Assembly: GCF_017792025.1 (NCBI RefSeq)
Contig: NZ_CP046956.1
Span: 1,116,001 to 1,180,000, forward strand
DNA from: Sediminibacillus dalangtanensis
GTDB taxonomy: Bacteria > Bacillota > Bacilli > Bacillales > Amphibacillaceae
Reading direction: 5' to 3'
Length of the DNA stretch: 64,000 nucleotides
Shown: positions 1 through 7,724 of the stretch, one piece after another
How positions within the stretch are numbered: position 1 is the stretch's first letter
How the letters are laid out: each line of letters begins with the position of its first letter
The notes under the pieces: generated by a model
The model's input: the letters and a program-made list of their open reading frames with translations, nothing else
Database searches by the model: none
Told to the model about the DNA's origin: nothing
Made by a program: the position numbers and the translations under genes

Positions 1-773
1 TACTTGTTTGCTTGATCGGCGGTGCTATTATCCTGGCATTATTCATATGGCGCCAGCTAAAACTGGCTACACCGCTGTTGCAATTCAAAGTATTTAAATT
101 CAACATTTTCAGCCTATCCCTAATCATAACCATGATCGTATTGATGTCGATGATCGGTGCAGAAACATTGCTGCCGCTATACATGCAGAATTTACGTGGT
201 TTTACACCACTTGAGTCCGGCCTGATGTTGCTACCGGGTGCGATTGTAATGGGAATCATGTCGCCGATTACAGGGATGATGTTCGATAAGTTTGGAGCGC
301 GCTGGCTAGCGGTGCCTGGTTTGGCTATAGTTGCAGTCACAACCTATATATTCACGAACTTGTCGATGGACACCTCGTTTACCATGCTTGCTATTGTGTA
401 TGCTGTTCGTATGTTCGGTTTGGCGTTAGCCATGATGCCGGTTATGACAGCCGGACTAAACCAAATTCCAGATGAATGGAATGCCCACGGTTCAGCCATG
501 GCGAACACAATGCAACAGGTGTCCGCATCGATTGGCACAGCTATCCTTATCACCGTGATGACAACTGCTGCCAAAAACTATCAGCCGGATATGTCTTCAC
601 TGGCAGGACTATCCCAGGCGGATGCGAAGCAGCAGGTAGCCAATAGTGCGCTGTTGCATGGCTATAATAGCGCCTTTTTGTTTGCTTCCATCCTTGCTTT
701 GGCCGGGATGCTGCTCGCACTGTTTTTAAATACGAAAAAAACTGACGAGAAAACGACGACAGTAGAAGAATAG
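1..773 (+). CDS. DHA2-family MFS multidrug exporter, C-terminal part
   Basis: The reading frame is already open at the left window edge, so the N-terminal half of the protein lies outside; about 257 residues are visible. What remains is very hydrophobic, with some six membrane segments and a short charged tail ending in KKTDEKTTTVEE. It contains the blocks LLPLYMQN, LMLLPGAIVMG and FDKFGARW, typical of the second half of 14-TM drug:H+ antiporters such as LmrB. It aligns along its whole length with the complete exporter at 10511-11929 in this window, so the two are paralogues. The substrate cannot be read from the sequence. A strong hairpin terminator follows the stop codon. Confidence 0.88.
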   Translation, partial: LVCLIGGAIILALFIWRQLKLATPLLQFKVFKFNIFSLSLIITMIVLMSMIGAETLLPLYMQNLRGFTPLESGLMLLPGAIVMGIMSPITGMMFDKFGARWLAVPGLAIVAVTTYIFTNLSMDTSFTMLAIVYAVRMFGLALAMMPVMTAGLNQIPDEWNAHGSAMANTMQQVSASIGTAILITVMTTAAKNYQPDMSSLAGLSQADAKQQVANSALLHGYNSAFLFASILALAGMLLALFLNTKKTDEKTTTVEE

Positions 774-779
774 CAGTAG

Positions 780-818
780 CGGCATACTTCTGGTAATCCA
801 GAGGTATGCCGTTTTTTT
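780..818 (+). terminator. Rho-independent terminator of the DHA2 exporter
   Basis: CGGCATAC...GGTATGCCG forms a stem with a paired extension (TTCTGG/CCAGA) and is followed by seven T, seven bases after the stop codon. Confidence 0.9.
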
Positions 819-820
819 AA

Positions 821-909
821 AAGATAAGAAAGTATAAATTTCAGAGATGTCTAGCTCCAGCACCTACCCCCTCGAGGTCTTAAGTCCACCCTCTGTGTGG
901 CAAAAAGCT
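821..909 (+). repeat. Family 1 dispersed repeat, copy A (left part only)
   Basis: Begins with the type-2 left end (AAGATAAGAAAGTATAAATT), then TCTAGCTCCAGCACCTA and CCCTCGAGGTCTTAAG, and breaks off after GTGTGGCAAAAAGC. The right two thirds present in copies B, D, E and F are missing. It lies between the DHA2 terminator and a Spo0E-like gene. Confidence 0.85.
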
Positions 910-995
910 TTACAGGAAAAGTAGAAGAAAGGATAACTCGATACAGCATAACGAATAATGTCGGTTCCCACATTTTTTCGCTGAAGATTTCAGGT

Positions 996-1214
996 TTACG
1001 AGTTTTCTTTATCTGCTCTTTTTCCTGAAGACTGCCGGAATGGACTGCAGCCGTATCGACTTCCATACTTTTCCTTTCGCCAGCGGACCACTACCTCGTG
1101 CATCTCATTGGTAAGGCGAAGCAATTCCTCATCTGACAAACTGTGCGATTTTTCATAAACTACATACATTTCCCTTCTTAGCTGCTCCATCTTTTTTTCT
1201 AGCTGTTTCAACAT
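996..1214 (-). CDS. Spo0E-like sporulation regulatory protein (72 aa)
   Basis: A 72-residue protein whose first half fits the Spo0E family of aspartyl-phosphate phosphatases: a helix LEKKMEQLRREMYVVYEKS followed by the diagnostic SLSDEELLRLTNEMHEVV, where the Ser-x-x-x-Asp region marks the active site (family knowledge). Members remove phosphate from Spo0A~P and delay sporulation; which response regulator this one acts on is inference. The C-terminal 25 residues are basic and unlike the family core. The ATG at 1214 is preceded by GAGAAG. A second, shorter member lies 400 bp away on the same strand. Confidence 0.8.
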   Translation of the reverse strand: MLKQLEKKMEQLRREMYVVYEKSHSLSDEELLRLTNEMHEVVVRWRKEKYGSRYGCSPFRQSSGKRADKENS

Positions 1215-1615
1215 ATTACTTCTCTACTTTCTTATGTAGATTGATTCATTACCACCATGCTTTTCAACAATAGCTGATCATTTTTCCTCAGAGACTTTTC
1301 GTAGAACCTTGTGTCTTGAGATGAAAAATTGGAAGGACTTTTGTTTGTAAAGCAATTTTATTTTCCACTCTGTACAGCAGTATCGCTTATGGGAAGCTGG
1401 TAAGAAAAAAGTTGTTATCTGACATTGTATTATCAAGGAAAGTTCACTCCTATTCAAGGGAACGTGTGTTCTTATTGTATAAGAACAACAGTGAATAGGC
1501 AAGCATACGATAGATGTATTTTAAAATGAAGTATAAAACGAAAGTAGACAGGATGTGGGACGATGTGAATCTTGAGGATGATACAGGGTCTGGGAAGTAC
1601 CGAACGAAAACCGAT
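1215..1615. other. Intergenic region with a long imperfect palindrome
   Basis: There is no convincing gene here; the short open frames have no ribosome site or recognisable product. The striking element is an inverted repeat at 1449-1499: CCTATTCA at the left pairs with TGAATAGG at the right, and inside it GTTCTTAT pairs with ATAAGAAC around TGT. It could be a transcription stop or regulator site for the upstream Spo0E-like gene. Confidence 0.5.
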
Positions 1616-1768
1616 TTAGTGAATTGATTTTGTTTTTTGGAATTCATTGAGCAGCTTATCCAGTGCCTGGGAAATTTTTAGGACTTCATTCCCGTCCGGC
1701 TCACTGCTATAGGCTTTATACATCTTCAATCTTAATTGTTCTATCTCTCTTTCTAGATCTTTTTTCAT
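1616..1768 (-). CDS. Short Spo0E-like protein (50 aa)
   Basis: Reading the minus strand from the ATG at 1768 gives 50 residues starting MKKDLEREIEQLRLKMYKAY and ending in a TAA at 1616. The pattern of a charged first helix, a turn (SSEPDGNE) and a second helix VLKISQALDKLLNEF matches the two-helix hairpin of Spo0E-type phosphatases. The canonical Ser of the SxxxD motif is not clearly placed (the turn reads SEPD), so catalytic activity is less certain than for the 72-residue neighbour. An AAGGTAGGG sequence upstream could serve as ribosome site. Confidence 0.72.
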   Translation of the reverse strand: MKKDLEREIEQLRLKMYKAYSSEPDGNEVLKISQALDKLLNEFQKTKSIH

Positions 1769-1939
1769 AAATTATACCCTACCTTATCTATGATTCTATT
1801 GAAATAGTATCTTTTTTTTCGAATTAATTCAATTAAAAGTAGTACCTTTTTCACAAAAATTCCTTTATTTGGATACAGAAACGAAAATTAGACGGATGAC
1901 ATACAATGAGATGTAACCATAGGGAAGGAGGTTCAGAAT

Positions 1940-2329
1940 ATGTATCATCCATGGCAGATGCCTTCAAATCCCCCATCTGATTGGTGGGAAAGGGGACAAA
2001 TGGATACGCAGCCAGGTACTCCTGGTATTCCGTCATTTCCGCCACCGACGCAACCGCCAGGAGGTTCTCCGCAGGCAGGACCCCCGACCAGTCCGCCGCC
2101 ATCAGTAGTGCCGCAGCAACCACCATATCAAACCTATGCGGTCGATCCAGGAGGAATCCGCGGCTGTTTGTTCCGTTTCACCTATGTTTGGCTGGAAGGA
2201 TTTGAATCCTTCTGGTATTATCCAACCTTTGTCGGTCGCCGAAGCATAGCGGGTTACCGCTGGACTGGATTCCGGTGGGTTTACTTCGGAATTGATTTGA
2301 ATCGGATTGAATCGTTTCAATGCTATTGA
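1940..2329 (+). CDS. Proline-rich protein with conserved aromatic C-terminal domain
   Basis: 129 residues in two parts. Residues 1-72 are disordered and dominated by Pro, Gly, Ser and Gln. Residues 75-129 form a compact aromatic and basic domain (GCLFRFTYVWL, FVGRRSIAGYRW, YFGIDLNRIESF) ending in CY. I recall similar two-part proteins in other spore formers but know no function. There is no signal peptide or membrane segment. GGAAGGAGG lies ten bases before the ATG and a terminator follows, so it is a monocistronic real gene. A CATACAAT sequence at 1899-1906 resembles a sporulation sigma-E -10 box; this is only suggestive. A spore-coat or surface role is speculation. Confidence 0.72.
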   Translation: MYHPWQMPSNPPSDWWERGQMDTQPGTPGIPSFPPPTQPPGGSPQAGPPTSPPPSVVPQQPPYQTYAVDPGGIRGCLFRFTYVWLEGFESFWYYPTFVGRRSIAGYRWTGFRWVYFGIDLNRIESFQCY

Positions 2330-2349
2330 GGAAGAGTCCCCAAATAAGG

Positions 2350-2384
2350 GCCGGTAAGAAGAAGCATCCTTCTCCGGCTTTTTT
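2350..2384 (+). terminator. Terminator of the proline-rich protein gene
   Basis: GCCGG...GAAGAAG pairs with CTTCTCCGGC followed by six T, starting 20 bases after the stop codon. Confidence 0.82.
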
Positions 2385-2459
2385 CTGATTTTAAAAAATT
2401 CGATGATCGCTTCCTGTATAAGAGGGTGGAATGTATTTTTGAAAATATTTTAAAGCGGT

Positions 2460-3743
2460 TCAGGAACTGATTTGTGATGCAGCAGATCGGGTTTTCTCTG
2501 ATGCGTTTCTTCCAGTCAATCGACTGAAAATGACAATAGTGACTGTTCCCATCAAAAGAAATGCAACCGTTAAGACAGAAGTTGACAGGAAGCTGCTGAG
2601 AAAAATAAACAAACCAGCAATCACAGCTCCAAGAATTGTCATTAATCCAAATACGGCCATGTATGTACTTCTGGCATGGTCTGGTACCATATTGGCCAGC
2701 ATTGTCTGTTTTACTGGAATGTGCAGCAATTCGCCCAAAGTAGCAAAGAACATGGCGGCAATCAGCACAATGGCTGAATCGTGAAAGCTGAGCACGGTGT
2801 AACCAAGGAAGTAAAGCACGAGTCCTCCAAGTAAAACAAAACGATCGTTCAGCCTTCTTAATAAGTAGGATACGACAACGGTCAAACATACAACCAAAAT
2901 AGTATTTTCAGCTTTCAAAATCCCTAGTAAATTGATCCCATCTGCTTGAAACGGCAATAATGGGACCAACTGTCTCGCTTCGGGGATGTCGTCTGCCAGA
3001 CGAAGCCCGATGTAATTAGTCAATTGTTCCTCTGTCGCGACGATAAGCAAATTTGCTAAAGTGAATACCGCAAAAGTTTTGTGCCTTAAGACGCTGAAAT
3101 AGGTTCTGACTCCATTGCCCAAACTTTTTTGAGGTACTGTAGCTTTCTTAGATTCGCTGGTTGCTTCGGATTGAAACGATTCCTTGATAAAAAATATAGT
3201 CATTACGAGCGAAGTCATGGTGGCGGCTGCAACCCCCAAAAACAGAAGGAAATAATGGTCCATAAATAGGAAGGCACCCGTAATCCCGCCGATCGATATG
3301 GCAAGGTTTTGCAGCCAATAAGAAAATGTGTACACTGCTTTTCGGTTTTCTGGAGTGCTTTCATCGATGATCATCGCTTGGTAGGCAGGGGTTGCTGATC
3401 CGAGAAAAAAATGAATGACGACAAATAGAACAAAGGTGAAGTAGGGAAGGCTCAGCCAGGGGGAGTTGACTGCTGCGACAAATAGAAAGCCGCCTAGCAC
3501 GATTGCTTCAGAACAGACTATTACAGGCTTTCTTCCCTTCTTATCTGCTATGTATCCTCCGGTAAAGGAACCGGCGATATTAGCTGCCATTACGCTCAAA
3601 AACATAAAGCCCGTAATCATCGTTCCCAGCATACTGGAGAAAAAAACGACTAGATAAGGAGTAACGGCAGCGTTAGCTGTTGTGGTGATAAATTGAAGGA
3701 CTAATCGAATTTGGATGGTTCGGGAAAAAGTAAAAAAATTCAT
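2460..3743 (-). CDS. MFS exporter (DHA1-like), TetR-controlled
   Basis: 427 residues with about 12 hydrophobic segments. The loop between segments 2 and 3 carries MFS motif A, GGYIADKKGRKP at residues 62-73. An acid-rich central loop separates the two halves (residues near 190-205). The overall type is a drug or metabolite:H+ antiporter of the plasma membrane; no substrate can be named. The ATG at 3743 follows an AAAGGAG ribosome site, itself next to a perfect 18-bp palindrome (3761-3778) of the same core as the one at the tetR start. The TetR gene lies upstream in the same orientation, about 300 bp away, with a family 1 repeat between them. Confidence 0.87.
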   Translation of the reverse strand: MNFFTFSRTIQIRLVLQFITTTANAAVTPYLVVFFSSMLGTMITGFMFLSVMAANIAGSFTGGYIADKKGRKPVIVCSEAIVLGGFLFVAAVNSPWLSLPYFTFVLFVVIHFFLGSATPAYQAMIIDESTPENRKAVYTFSYWLQNLAISIGGITGAFLFMDHYFLLFLGVAAATMTSLVMTIFFIKESFQSEATSESKKATVPQKSLGNGVRTYFSVLRHKTFAVFTLANLLIVATEEQLTNYIGLRLADDIPEARQLVPLLPFQADGINLLGILKAENTILVVCLTVVVSYLLRRLNDRFVLLGGLVLYFLGYTVLSFHDSAIVLIAAMFFATLGELLHIPVKQTMLANMVPDHARSTYMAVFGLMTILGAVIAGLFIFLSSFLSTSVLTVAFLLMGTVTIVIFSRLTGRNASEKTRSAASQISS

Positions 3744-3760
3744 GTTTCTATCTCCTTTTT

Positions 3761-3778
3761 TGATTGATTAATCAATCA
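3761..3778. promoter_or_regulatory. Probable TetR operator in front of the MFS exporter
   Basis: TGATTGATTAATCAATCA is a perfect 18-bp palindrome just upstream of the exporter's ribosome site. Its half-site TGATTGA also forms the centre of the longer palindrome at 4657-4690, which supports control of both genes by the same repressor. Confidence 0.75.
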
Positions 3779-3784
3779 TTTTTG

Positions 3785-4020
3785 CTGTATAGGAAATGAT
3801 AAATTTAACTGTCTGTGGATCATTATTGGCTGAAACAGCCACGTCCAGCTCTAGCGCCTACCCCCTCGAGGTCTTAAGCCCACCCTCTGTGTGGCAAAAA
3901 GCGCCACGCCGAGGCTGTTCTTAAGCTTGTCGGAGGCCCAAACGATGTGGGTCATGCAGGCGTTGCCACAGGACGTGGCGGCCCTAGTCTGTACGCCTTT
4001 AAACAGGCGCTTGCGCATTT
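3785..4020 (+). repeat. Family 1 dispersed repeat, copy B (full length)
   Basis: Type-1 left end (TGTATAGGAAATGATAAATT ... GGCTGAAACAGCCACG), then GTCCAGCTCTAGCGCCTA, CCCTCGAGGTCTTAAGCC, AAAGCGCCACG, GTCGGAGGCCCAAACGATG, GACGTGGCGGCC, and the closing AACAGGCGCTTGCGC. AGCGCCT at the left can pair with AGGCGCT at the right, and AAGCGCCACG with the CGTGGCGG block, so the transcript would fold into a long branched hairpin. It separates tetR from its exporter. Confidence 0.9.
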
Positions 4021-4039
4021 GTTCATGCGAACCGTTATC

Positions 4040-4645
4040 CTATGGAATGTTCGGTCCAAATAACTGCATGGCAACCGGCGAAAAGTCAGACCAAATATCA
4101 TGATCAGGCTGATCGGCCAAATTTAGCCTGATTCCCATCAGAAAGGAAGTGTAGGCAATAGAACAGGTGAGAGGATCTATCTCACTGCGAAGCTGGCCAC
4201 TGTTTTGACCTTGTGCAACCAAGTCTGCAATTTTATAACGGAAGGTATAATAAAATTGATCAAGCTCTTTAAATTGGCGTTCGAATCGTTGGGGCTGTCC
4301 GATTACCTGGGTAACAAGCCGCAAGTAAGTACCGACACTGGCAAATAAGCGGATATGCTTATCGATCATGGTTTCTAATTCCTTGTATGGGTCTTCTGCA
4401 TTTGGATTGAAGTCCATTAACAGAGGGGAAAGTTCTTTCAGACGCTCTACAACTGCATGATGAAATAACGCTTCTTTGTTTTCAAAATACGTAAATACGC
4501 TGCCGAAGCTTACTCCGGAAGCTTTTGCAACCTTGGAAATAGTGGTGTCATTATAACCGTGTTCTGAAAACAAGATAATCGCCTGTTCCAAAATTTTATC
4601 TCTTTTTGCATTCATTTTTTCGATTTGATTAGCTGAAAGTGGCAT
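4040..4645 (-). CDS. TetR/AcrR-family transcriptional repressor
   Basis: 201 residues counted from the ATG at 4645, chosen because AAGGAG lies six bases upstream; an in-frame ATG at 4681 lies inside the operator palindrome and has no ribosome site. The helix-turn-helix (TTISKVAKASGVSFGSVFTY, residues 34-53) is typical TetR, with the usual YFENKEALF continuation. The rest is a helical ligand-binding domain. The gene precedes an MFS exporter on the same strand, and both have palindromes built on TGATTGA, so autorepression and inducer-dependent control of the exporter are likely (inference). Copy B of the repeat ends about 20 bp past its stop codon. Confidence 0.9.
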   Translation of the reverse strand: MPLSANQIEKMNAKRDKILEQAIILFSEHGYNDTTISKVAKASGVSFGSVFTYFENKEALFHHAVVERLKELSPLLMDFNPNAEDPYKELETMIDKHIRLFASVGTYLRLVTQVIGQPQRFERQFKELDQFYYTFRYKIADLVAQGQNSGQLRSEIDPLTCSIAYTSFLMGIRLNLADQPDHDIWSDFSPVAMQLFGPNIP

Positions 4646-4656
4646 GTACATCTCCT

Positions 4657-4690
4657 TACTAACAATTGATTGATCAATCAATTGTTAGTA
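4657..4690. promoter_or_regulatory. Perfect 34-bp palindrome at the tetR start: probable operator
   Basis: Each arm is 17 bp (TACTAACAATTGATTGA and its exact complement), with no loop. It lies directly upstream of the tetR ribosome site, as expected for an autorepressor site. Its centre shares TGATTGA..TCAATCA with 3761-3778. Confidence 0.85.
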
Positions 4691-4984
4691 TATAACAAAG
4701 ATATAATAGTTGTAAACGTATTTTTTTCACAAAATCCTATGTGTCCTAATAAACCGCGAAATAAGTTTTTCATGACTTTTTAGCATCTTTACAGGAACAT
4801 GCTAATTAGGCGCGCGGAAAAATACAAGCTTTCCGTAATGGACGCTATAGCAAGGAGACTCCATGAATCAGCTTCTTCACTCCCTTGGGACTGCGGTTAC
4901 TTTCCCCACCGAAAACATTTGATTCGGGGAAGCCAGCAACGTAGCCTTTCTTGAAGATAGCTATGAACATAGATAAATTTGTTT
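4691..4984. other. Intergenic region between tetR and the DUF5694 gene
   Basis: AT-rich near tetR. A 19-codon open frame at 4873-4932 has a good AAGGAG in front of its ATG but no recognisable product, and its AAGGAGACTCC resembles family 2 repeat sequence. I see no firm feature here. Confidence 0.4.
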
Positions 4985-5764
4985 TTAGAAAGTCAGATAG
5001 TCGAGGGCGGGAATAACGTCAAATTGTCCGCTCTCCTGCAAAAATCGGGTGAGTAAATGGATGTGCCCTGCTCCGATTATCAATAGTGTCCGATCCCCAG
5101 CAGCAGTTATTTCAGCAAGATTCGCGTAAAGGATTAGATTTCTTTGGTACCACCACCTTAGCCAGTCAATGCCAACATAGTTTTCTTCCTTCCCAATACG
5201 GGCTACAGCCATATTCATTTCATGATCAAGTGTGCTTCGTACCTCCATGTTACAAGCCATGATCAATTCAACTATATTGGTCGTAGCGGAATAGGTGTTG
5301 ATTTGCGGTTGGTAATGCTCCGTAATTAATTCGTACATTTCCGGCTGTTCTGTTTTCGCCCAGTTTATTGCCTGACCAATTCCGATATTTCCGAGCGATT
5401 CCATCCAATCGACCGCATACACCTGATGATGATTCAATTCGTCTGCACACCGGAAACCGAATTGATGAATTTCGTTTACTTCAAGTGAAAATTTCCCGTT
5501 TCTGTATTGCTGAAAGTCATGGTTCAGGGTATTGTGATGCTTTTTTTCGACTTCTAAGGCAATTTTCGTCGGTTGAAATTCTTTTAAGCAGTCGACCACC
5601 TTTTTAATATCCTGCTTGTTTTGCTCCGTTAAAGTTCCGTCCATTTGATAACGAAATAAGTCTGGGGTGTAGCGCATATGGAAAGTGCCAAAGACCATTA
5701 TTTGAGGTTTTGCGTTACTCAATTTCCTTCGTTCCCCTTTCTTATGGTTTTTCTGTTTAGACAA
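4985..5764 (-). CDS. DUF5694 / TraB-like domain protein
   Basis: 259 residues without signal peptide or membrane segment. After a basic N-terminus, residues 21-30 read QIMVFGTFHM, and the C-terminal part carries GAGHIHLLTRFLQES. This GTFHM ... GxGHxHLL arrangement is that of the DUF5694 family, related to the TraB/EreA-type fold of metal-dependent hydrolases. Conserved Glu and His residues in between (ALEVEKKHH, DWMESLG) would suit a catalytic site. The substrate is unknown. It is transcribed alone; the start is preceded by no strong ribosome site. Confidence 0.75.
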   Translation of the reverse strand: MSKQKNHKKGERRKLSNAKPQIMVFGTFHMRYTPDLFRYQMDGTLTEQNKQDIKKVVDCLKEFQPTKIALEVEKKHHNTLNHDFQQYRNGKFSLEVNEIHQFGFRCADELNHHQVYAVDWMESLGNIGIGQAINWAKTEQPEMYELITEHYQPQINTYSATTNIVELIMACNMEVRSTLDHEMNMAVARIGKEENYVGIDWLRWWYQRNLILYANLAEITAAGDRTLLIIGAGHIHLLTRFLQESGQFDVIPALDYLTF

Positions 5765-5906
5765 GTTGGTGTATATAGGTCATGATACCTGAATACTCCA
5801 AAAAAAGGAATGCTTATTCGGCTTATAATGGAAAGCACGCTTCATTTGGAATAAGGAGGATGGGTTAATTAGAAACTATCGATAATTACAGAAAGGAGGA
5901 CATTAA

Positions 5907-6059
5907 ATGTCAGGTAGACGTGAAGGCCCAAAACAACAAAAGCAGCCCAACCTGCCGAAAAGTCCAAGTCAGCCTTATGGAGAACCATTAAGCGGGTCCC
6001 ATCAAGTGAAAAATCAAAACCATTCTCGTCAGAAACGAAAATCTTCTCATGATTTATAG
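5907..6059 (+). CDS. sspP: Small acid-soluble spore protein P
   Basis: 50 residues, read directly from the sequence: MSGRREGPKQ at the start and GEPLSGSHQVKNQNHSRQKR then KSSHDL at the end. The block PLSGS-x-x-VKN-x-NH-x-RQK-x-x-SSHD is what I recall of SspP (formerly CotL) of Bacillus subtilis. The protein is small, basic and highly hydrophilic, as expected for a minor spore-core protein. AAAGGAGG lies eight bases before the ATG and a terminator follows within 10 bp, so the gene stands alone. Expression in the forespore under sigma-G is expected from the family. Confidence 0.9.
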   Translation: MSGRREGPKQQKQPNLPKSPSQPYGEPLSGSHQVKNQNHSRQKRKSSHDL

Positions 6060-6064
6060 AAAAA

Positions 6065-6089
6065 GGCAGCCGTCCGGGCTGCTTTTTTT
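6065..6089 (+). terminator. Terminator of sspP
   Basis: GGCAGCC, a four-base loop, then GGGCTGC and seven T. Confidence 0.9.
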
Positions 6090-6207
6090 CTGTATCTCAG
6101 AAAAATGAAAAATCGGCTAAAATATCCAGCAATGGAGTACTACTATATAGCCGTATCCGTCAAAGGTACGCCAATCGACGAGTTTTCTGTACAAAAGTGC
6201 TTGGCAC

Positions 6208-6238
6208 TTTACAGTTTAGCGGTTTTATCTAGTATAAT
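6208..6238 (+). promoter_or_regulatory. Possible sigma-A promoter of the ribF-like gene
   Basis: TTTACA at 6208-6213 and TATAAT at 6233-6238 are spaced 19 bp apart, slightly long. They lie in the 335-bp gap upstream of the ribF-like gene. No FMN riboswitch was found in the leader. Confidence 0.45.
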
Positions 6239-6394
6239 GGGGATGTCTGGGATTTTGTCAGAACAAAAAACTGGACGATGGGTAGAAAAGCAAACAAGGA
6301 AATCTGTTTTGCCCGTGCAGGGTATTTGATAAATAGAGGAATTCGAATGGCTGTCGAGGACAGCGAGAATCAGCAAATAGGGAGCTAATAAGGA

Positions 6395-7348
6395 ATGGAG
6401 ATTATTCAAATTCAAGACGCGCCTCCAGCGAATAACGAGCCAATCATTTTATGTATCGGAAAATTTGATGGTGTCCACCTCGGTCACCAGTCGATATTAC
6501 GGCAAGCCGGGCGCTTGAAAGAAACCGGACAGTCATTAGCGGTCATGACCTTCCACCCGCATCCCCTGTGGGCATTAAAGCGTGATGAACGATATAGACA
6601 ATGTGTGACACCGAGCAGGGAGAAATACCGCCAGCTGGAACGTCTTGGTGTCAGCAAAGTATATGAAATCGAATTTACGGAAAAATACGCAGAGACGACC
6701 CCTGAAACATTTGTTTATCAGCATCTATCCTTGCTGAATATTAAAGGGATTGTAGTAGGGGAAGGGTTCAATTTTGGCAAAGGCCGTAAATCGGATACCG
6801 ACCTTTTGACAGATTTATCAGCTGATATCGGAATTCCGGTAACAATAGCGCCGTTAATGACAATTGGCGGTCAGAAAATCAGCAGTACGGATATCAGGGC
6901 CTCCATCCGAGAGGGCCAGTTTGAAAAAGTTAACACATTGCTTGGCAGAAACTATTCCGTAAACGGAAAAGTAGTGGAAGGGGATGCGCTTGGCAGGAAG
7001 CTTGGCTTTCCGACCGCTAACTTGGCACCGGATGGCGATTATGAGTTGCCGGGAAGCGGTGTATATCTAGGAAGCGTCGAGATAGCCACAGAGAACGACA
7101 TGGCGGGCGAATGCTGGTATGCACTAATCAATGCAGGTTACCGACCAACGGTAAATGGGAAAGATTATCTGATTGAAGCCTATTTATTGGATTTCTCTGG
7201 CGACCTCTACGGCAAATCGATGAAGGTGTCGTTCATTCAAAAAATGCGTGAAGAAGAAAACTTTGCTTCCCTTGATGAATTAATCAAGCAAATGAACAAA
7301 GACAAAGAAGAGGCGCGCGTGAAACTTGGACTAAATAATCACTCCTGA
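6395..7348 (+). CDS. ribF: Bifunctional riboflavin kinase/FAD synthetase
   Basis: 317 residues covering both RibF domains. The N-terminal adenylyltransferase domain has GKFDGVHLGHQ (residues 22-32), TFHPHP (52-57) and ISSTDIR (162-168). The C-terminal riboflavin-kinase domain has GDALGRKLGFPTANL (196-210) and a YRPTVNG loop. It would convert riboflavin to FMN and then FAD in the cytoplasm. The usual ribF/ribC of bacilli sits next to truB; here the neighbours are sspP and a DUF1450 gene, so this may be a second copy. GGGAG precedes the ATG at ten bases. Confidence 0.9.
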   Translation: MEIIQIQDAPPANNEPIILCIGKFDGVHLGHQSILRQAGRLKETGQSLAVMTFHPHPLWALKRDERYRQCVTPSREKYRQLERLGVSKVYEIEFTEKYAETTPETFVYQHLSLLNIKGIVVGEGFNFGKGRKSDTDLLTDLSADIGIPVTIAPLMTIGGQKISSTDIRASIREGQFEKVNTLLGRNYSVNGKVVEGDALGRKLGFPTANLAPDGDYELPGSGVYLGSVEIATENDMAGECWYALINAGYRPTVNGKDYLIEAYLLDFSGDLYGKSMKVSFIQKMREEENFASLDELIKQMNKDKEEARVKLGLNNHS

Positions 7349-7384
7349 AAAAGCCGAAGTTTGCGGCAGAGAGAGGGGCTGACA

Positions 7385-7633
7385 ATGGGAATAGTGGTTG
7401 TCGAAATTTGCGACGCCAGTTTGATCAATGAAGTGGATGTTGAACAAATTTTGGAATCGGAGTATTCGGAAGTTTCGGTAGTGAAATACGATTGCTTGTC
7501 CTTTTGCGGACTTTGCCGGGTACGTCCCTATGCCATGGTAAATGGGACCCGCGTGTTCGGCAAGACTGCAGAAGAGTGTCTGAAAGCAATCCGGAGCCAA
7601 ATCGACGAAGAACTGGCTTTTTATATGGATTAA
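7385..7633 (+). CDS. DUF1450 (YuzB-like) small cysteine protein
   Basis: 82 residues from the ATG at 7385, chosen because GAGAGGGG precedes it. The sequence has Cys9 and a cluster at Cys37, Cys41 and Cys44 (YDCLSFCGLCRVRPYAMVNG), the signature of DUF1450/YuzB-type proteins. The cluster could bind metal, but no biochemical role is established. It follows ribF by 36 bp and may be co-transcribed. Confidence 0.8.
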   Translation: MGIVVVEICDASLINEVDVEQILESEYSEVSVVKYDCLSFCGLCRVRPYAMVNGTRVFGKTAEECLKAIRSQIDEELAFYMD

Positions 7634-7724
7634 ACTGGACAAAATACGTCTCCGACTAGCTTCAGCTGTGCTATAATAAAGATCGTTCCGATTTTGGGAG
7701 AGCTGGCTGCAGGAGTTGAAGAAC

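Noticed and set aside
1278..1647. Two short minus-strand frames between the Spo0E-like genes
   Set aside because: No start signal and no domain; the second overlaps the better supported 50-residue gene.
2323..2889. 188-codon minus-strand frame overlapping the MFS gene
   Set aside because: Out-of-frame shadow of the exporter at 2460-3743 with its 3' flank; composition is not protein-like.
3891..4103. Open frame starting MAKSATPRLFLSLSEAQTMW, also seen at 56248-56541 and in part at 17954-18145
   Set aside because: It is translation of the family 1 repeat; the frame runs into unrelated flanking sequence in each copy and has no ribosome site.
4873..4932. 19-codon frame with AAGGAG before the ATG
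   Set aside because: Too short, no family, and the AAGGAGACTCC may be a repeat relic.
6105..6329. 74-codon frame upstream of ribF
   Set aside because: No ribosome site, and it overlaps the likely promoter of ribF.
6090..6394. FMN riboswitch before ribF
   Set aside because: None of the conserved RFN blocks are present in the leader.
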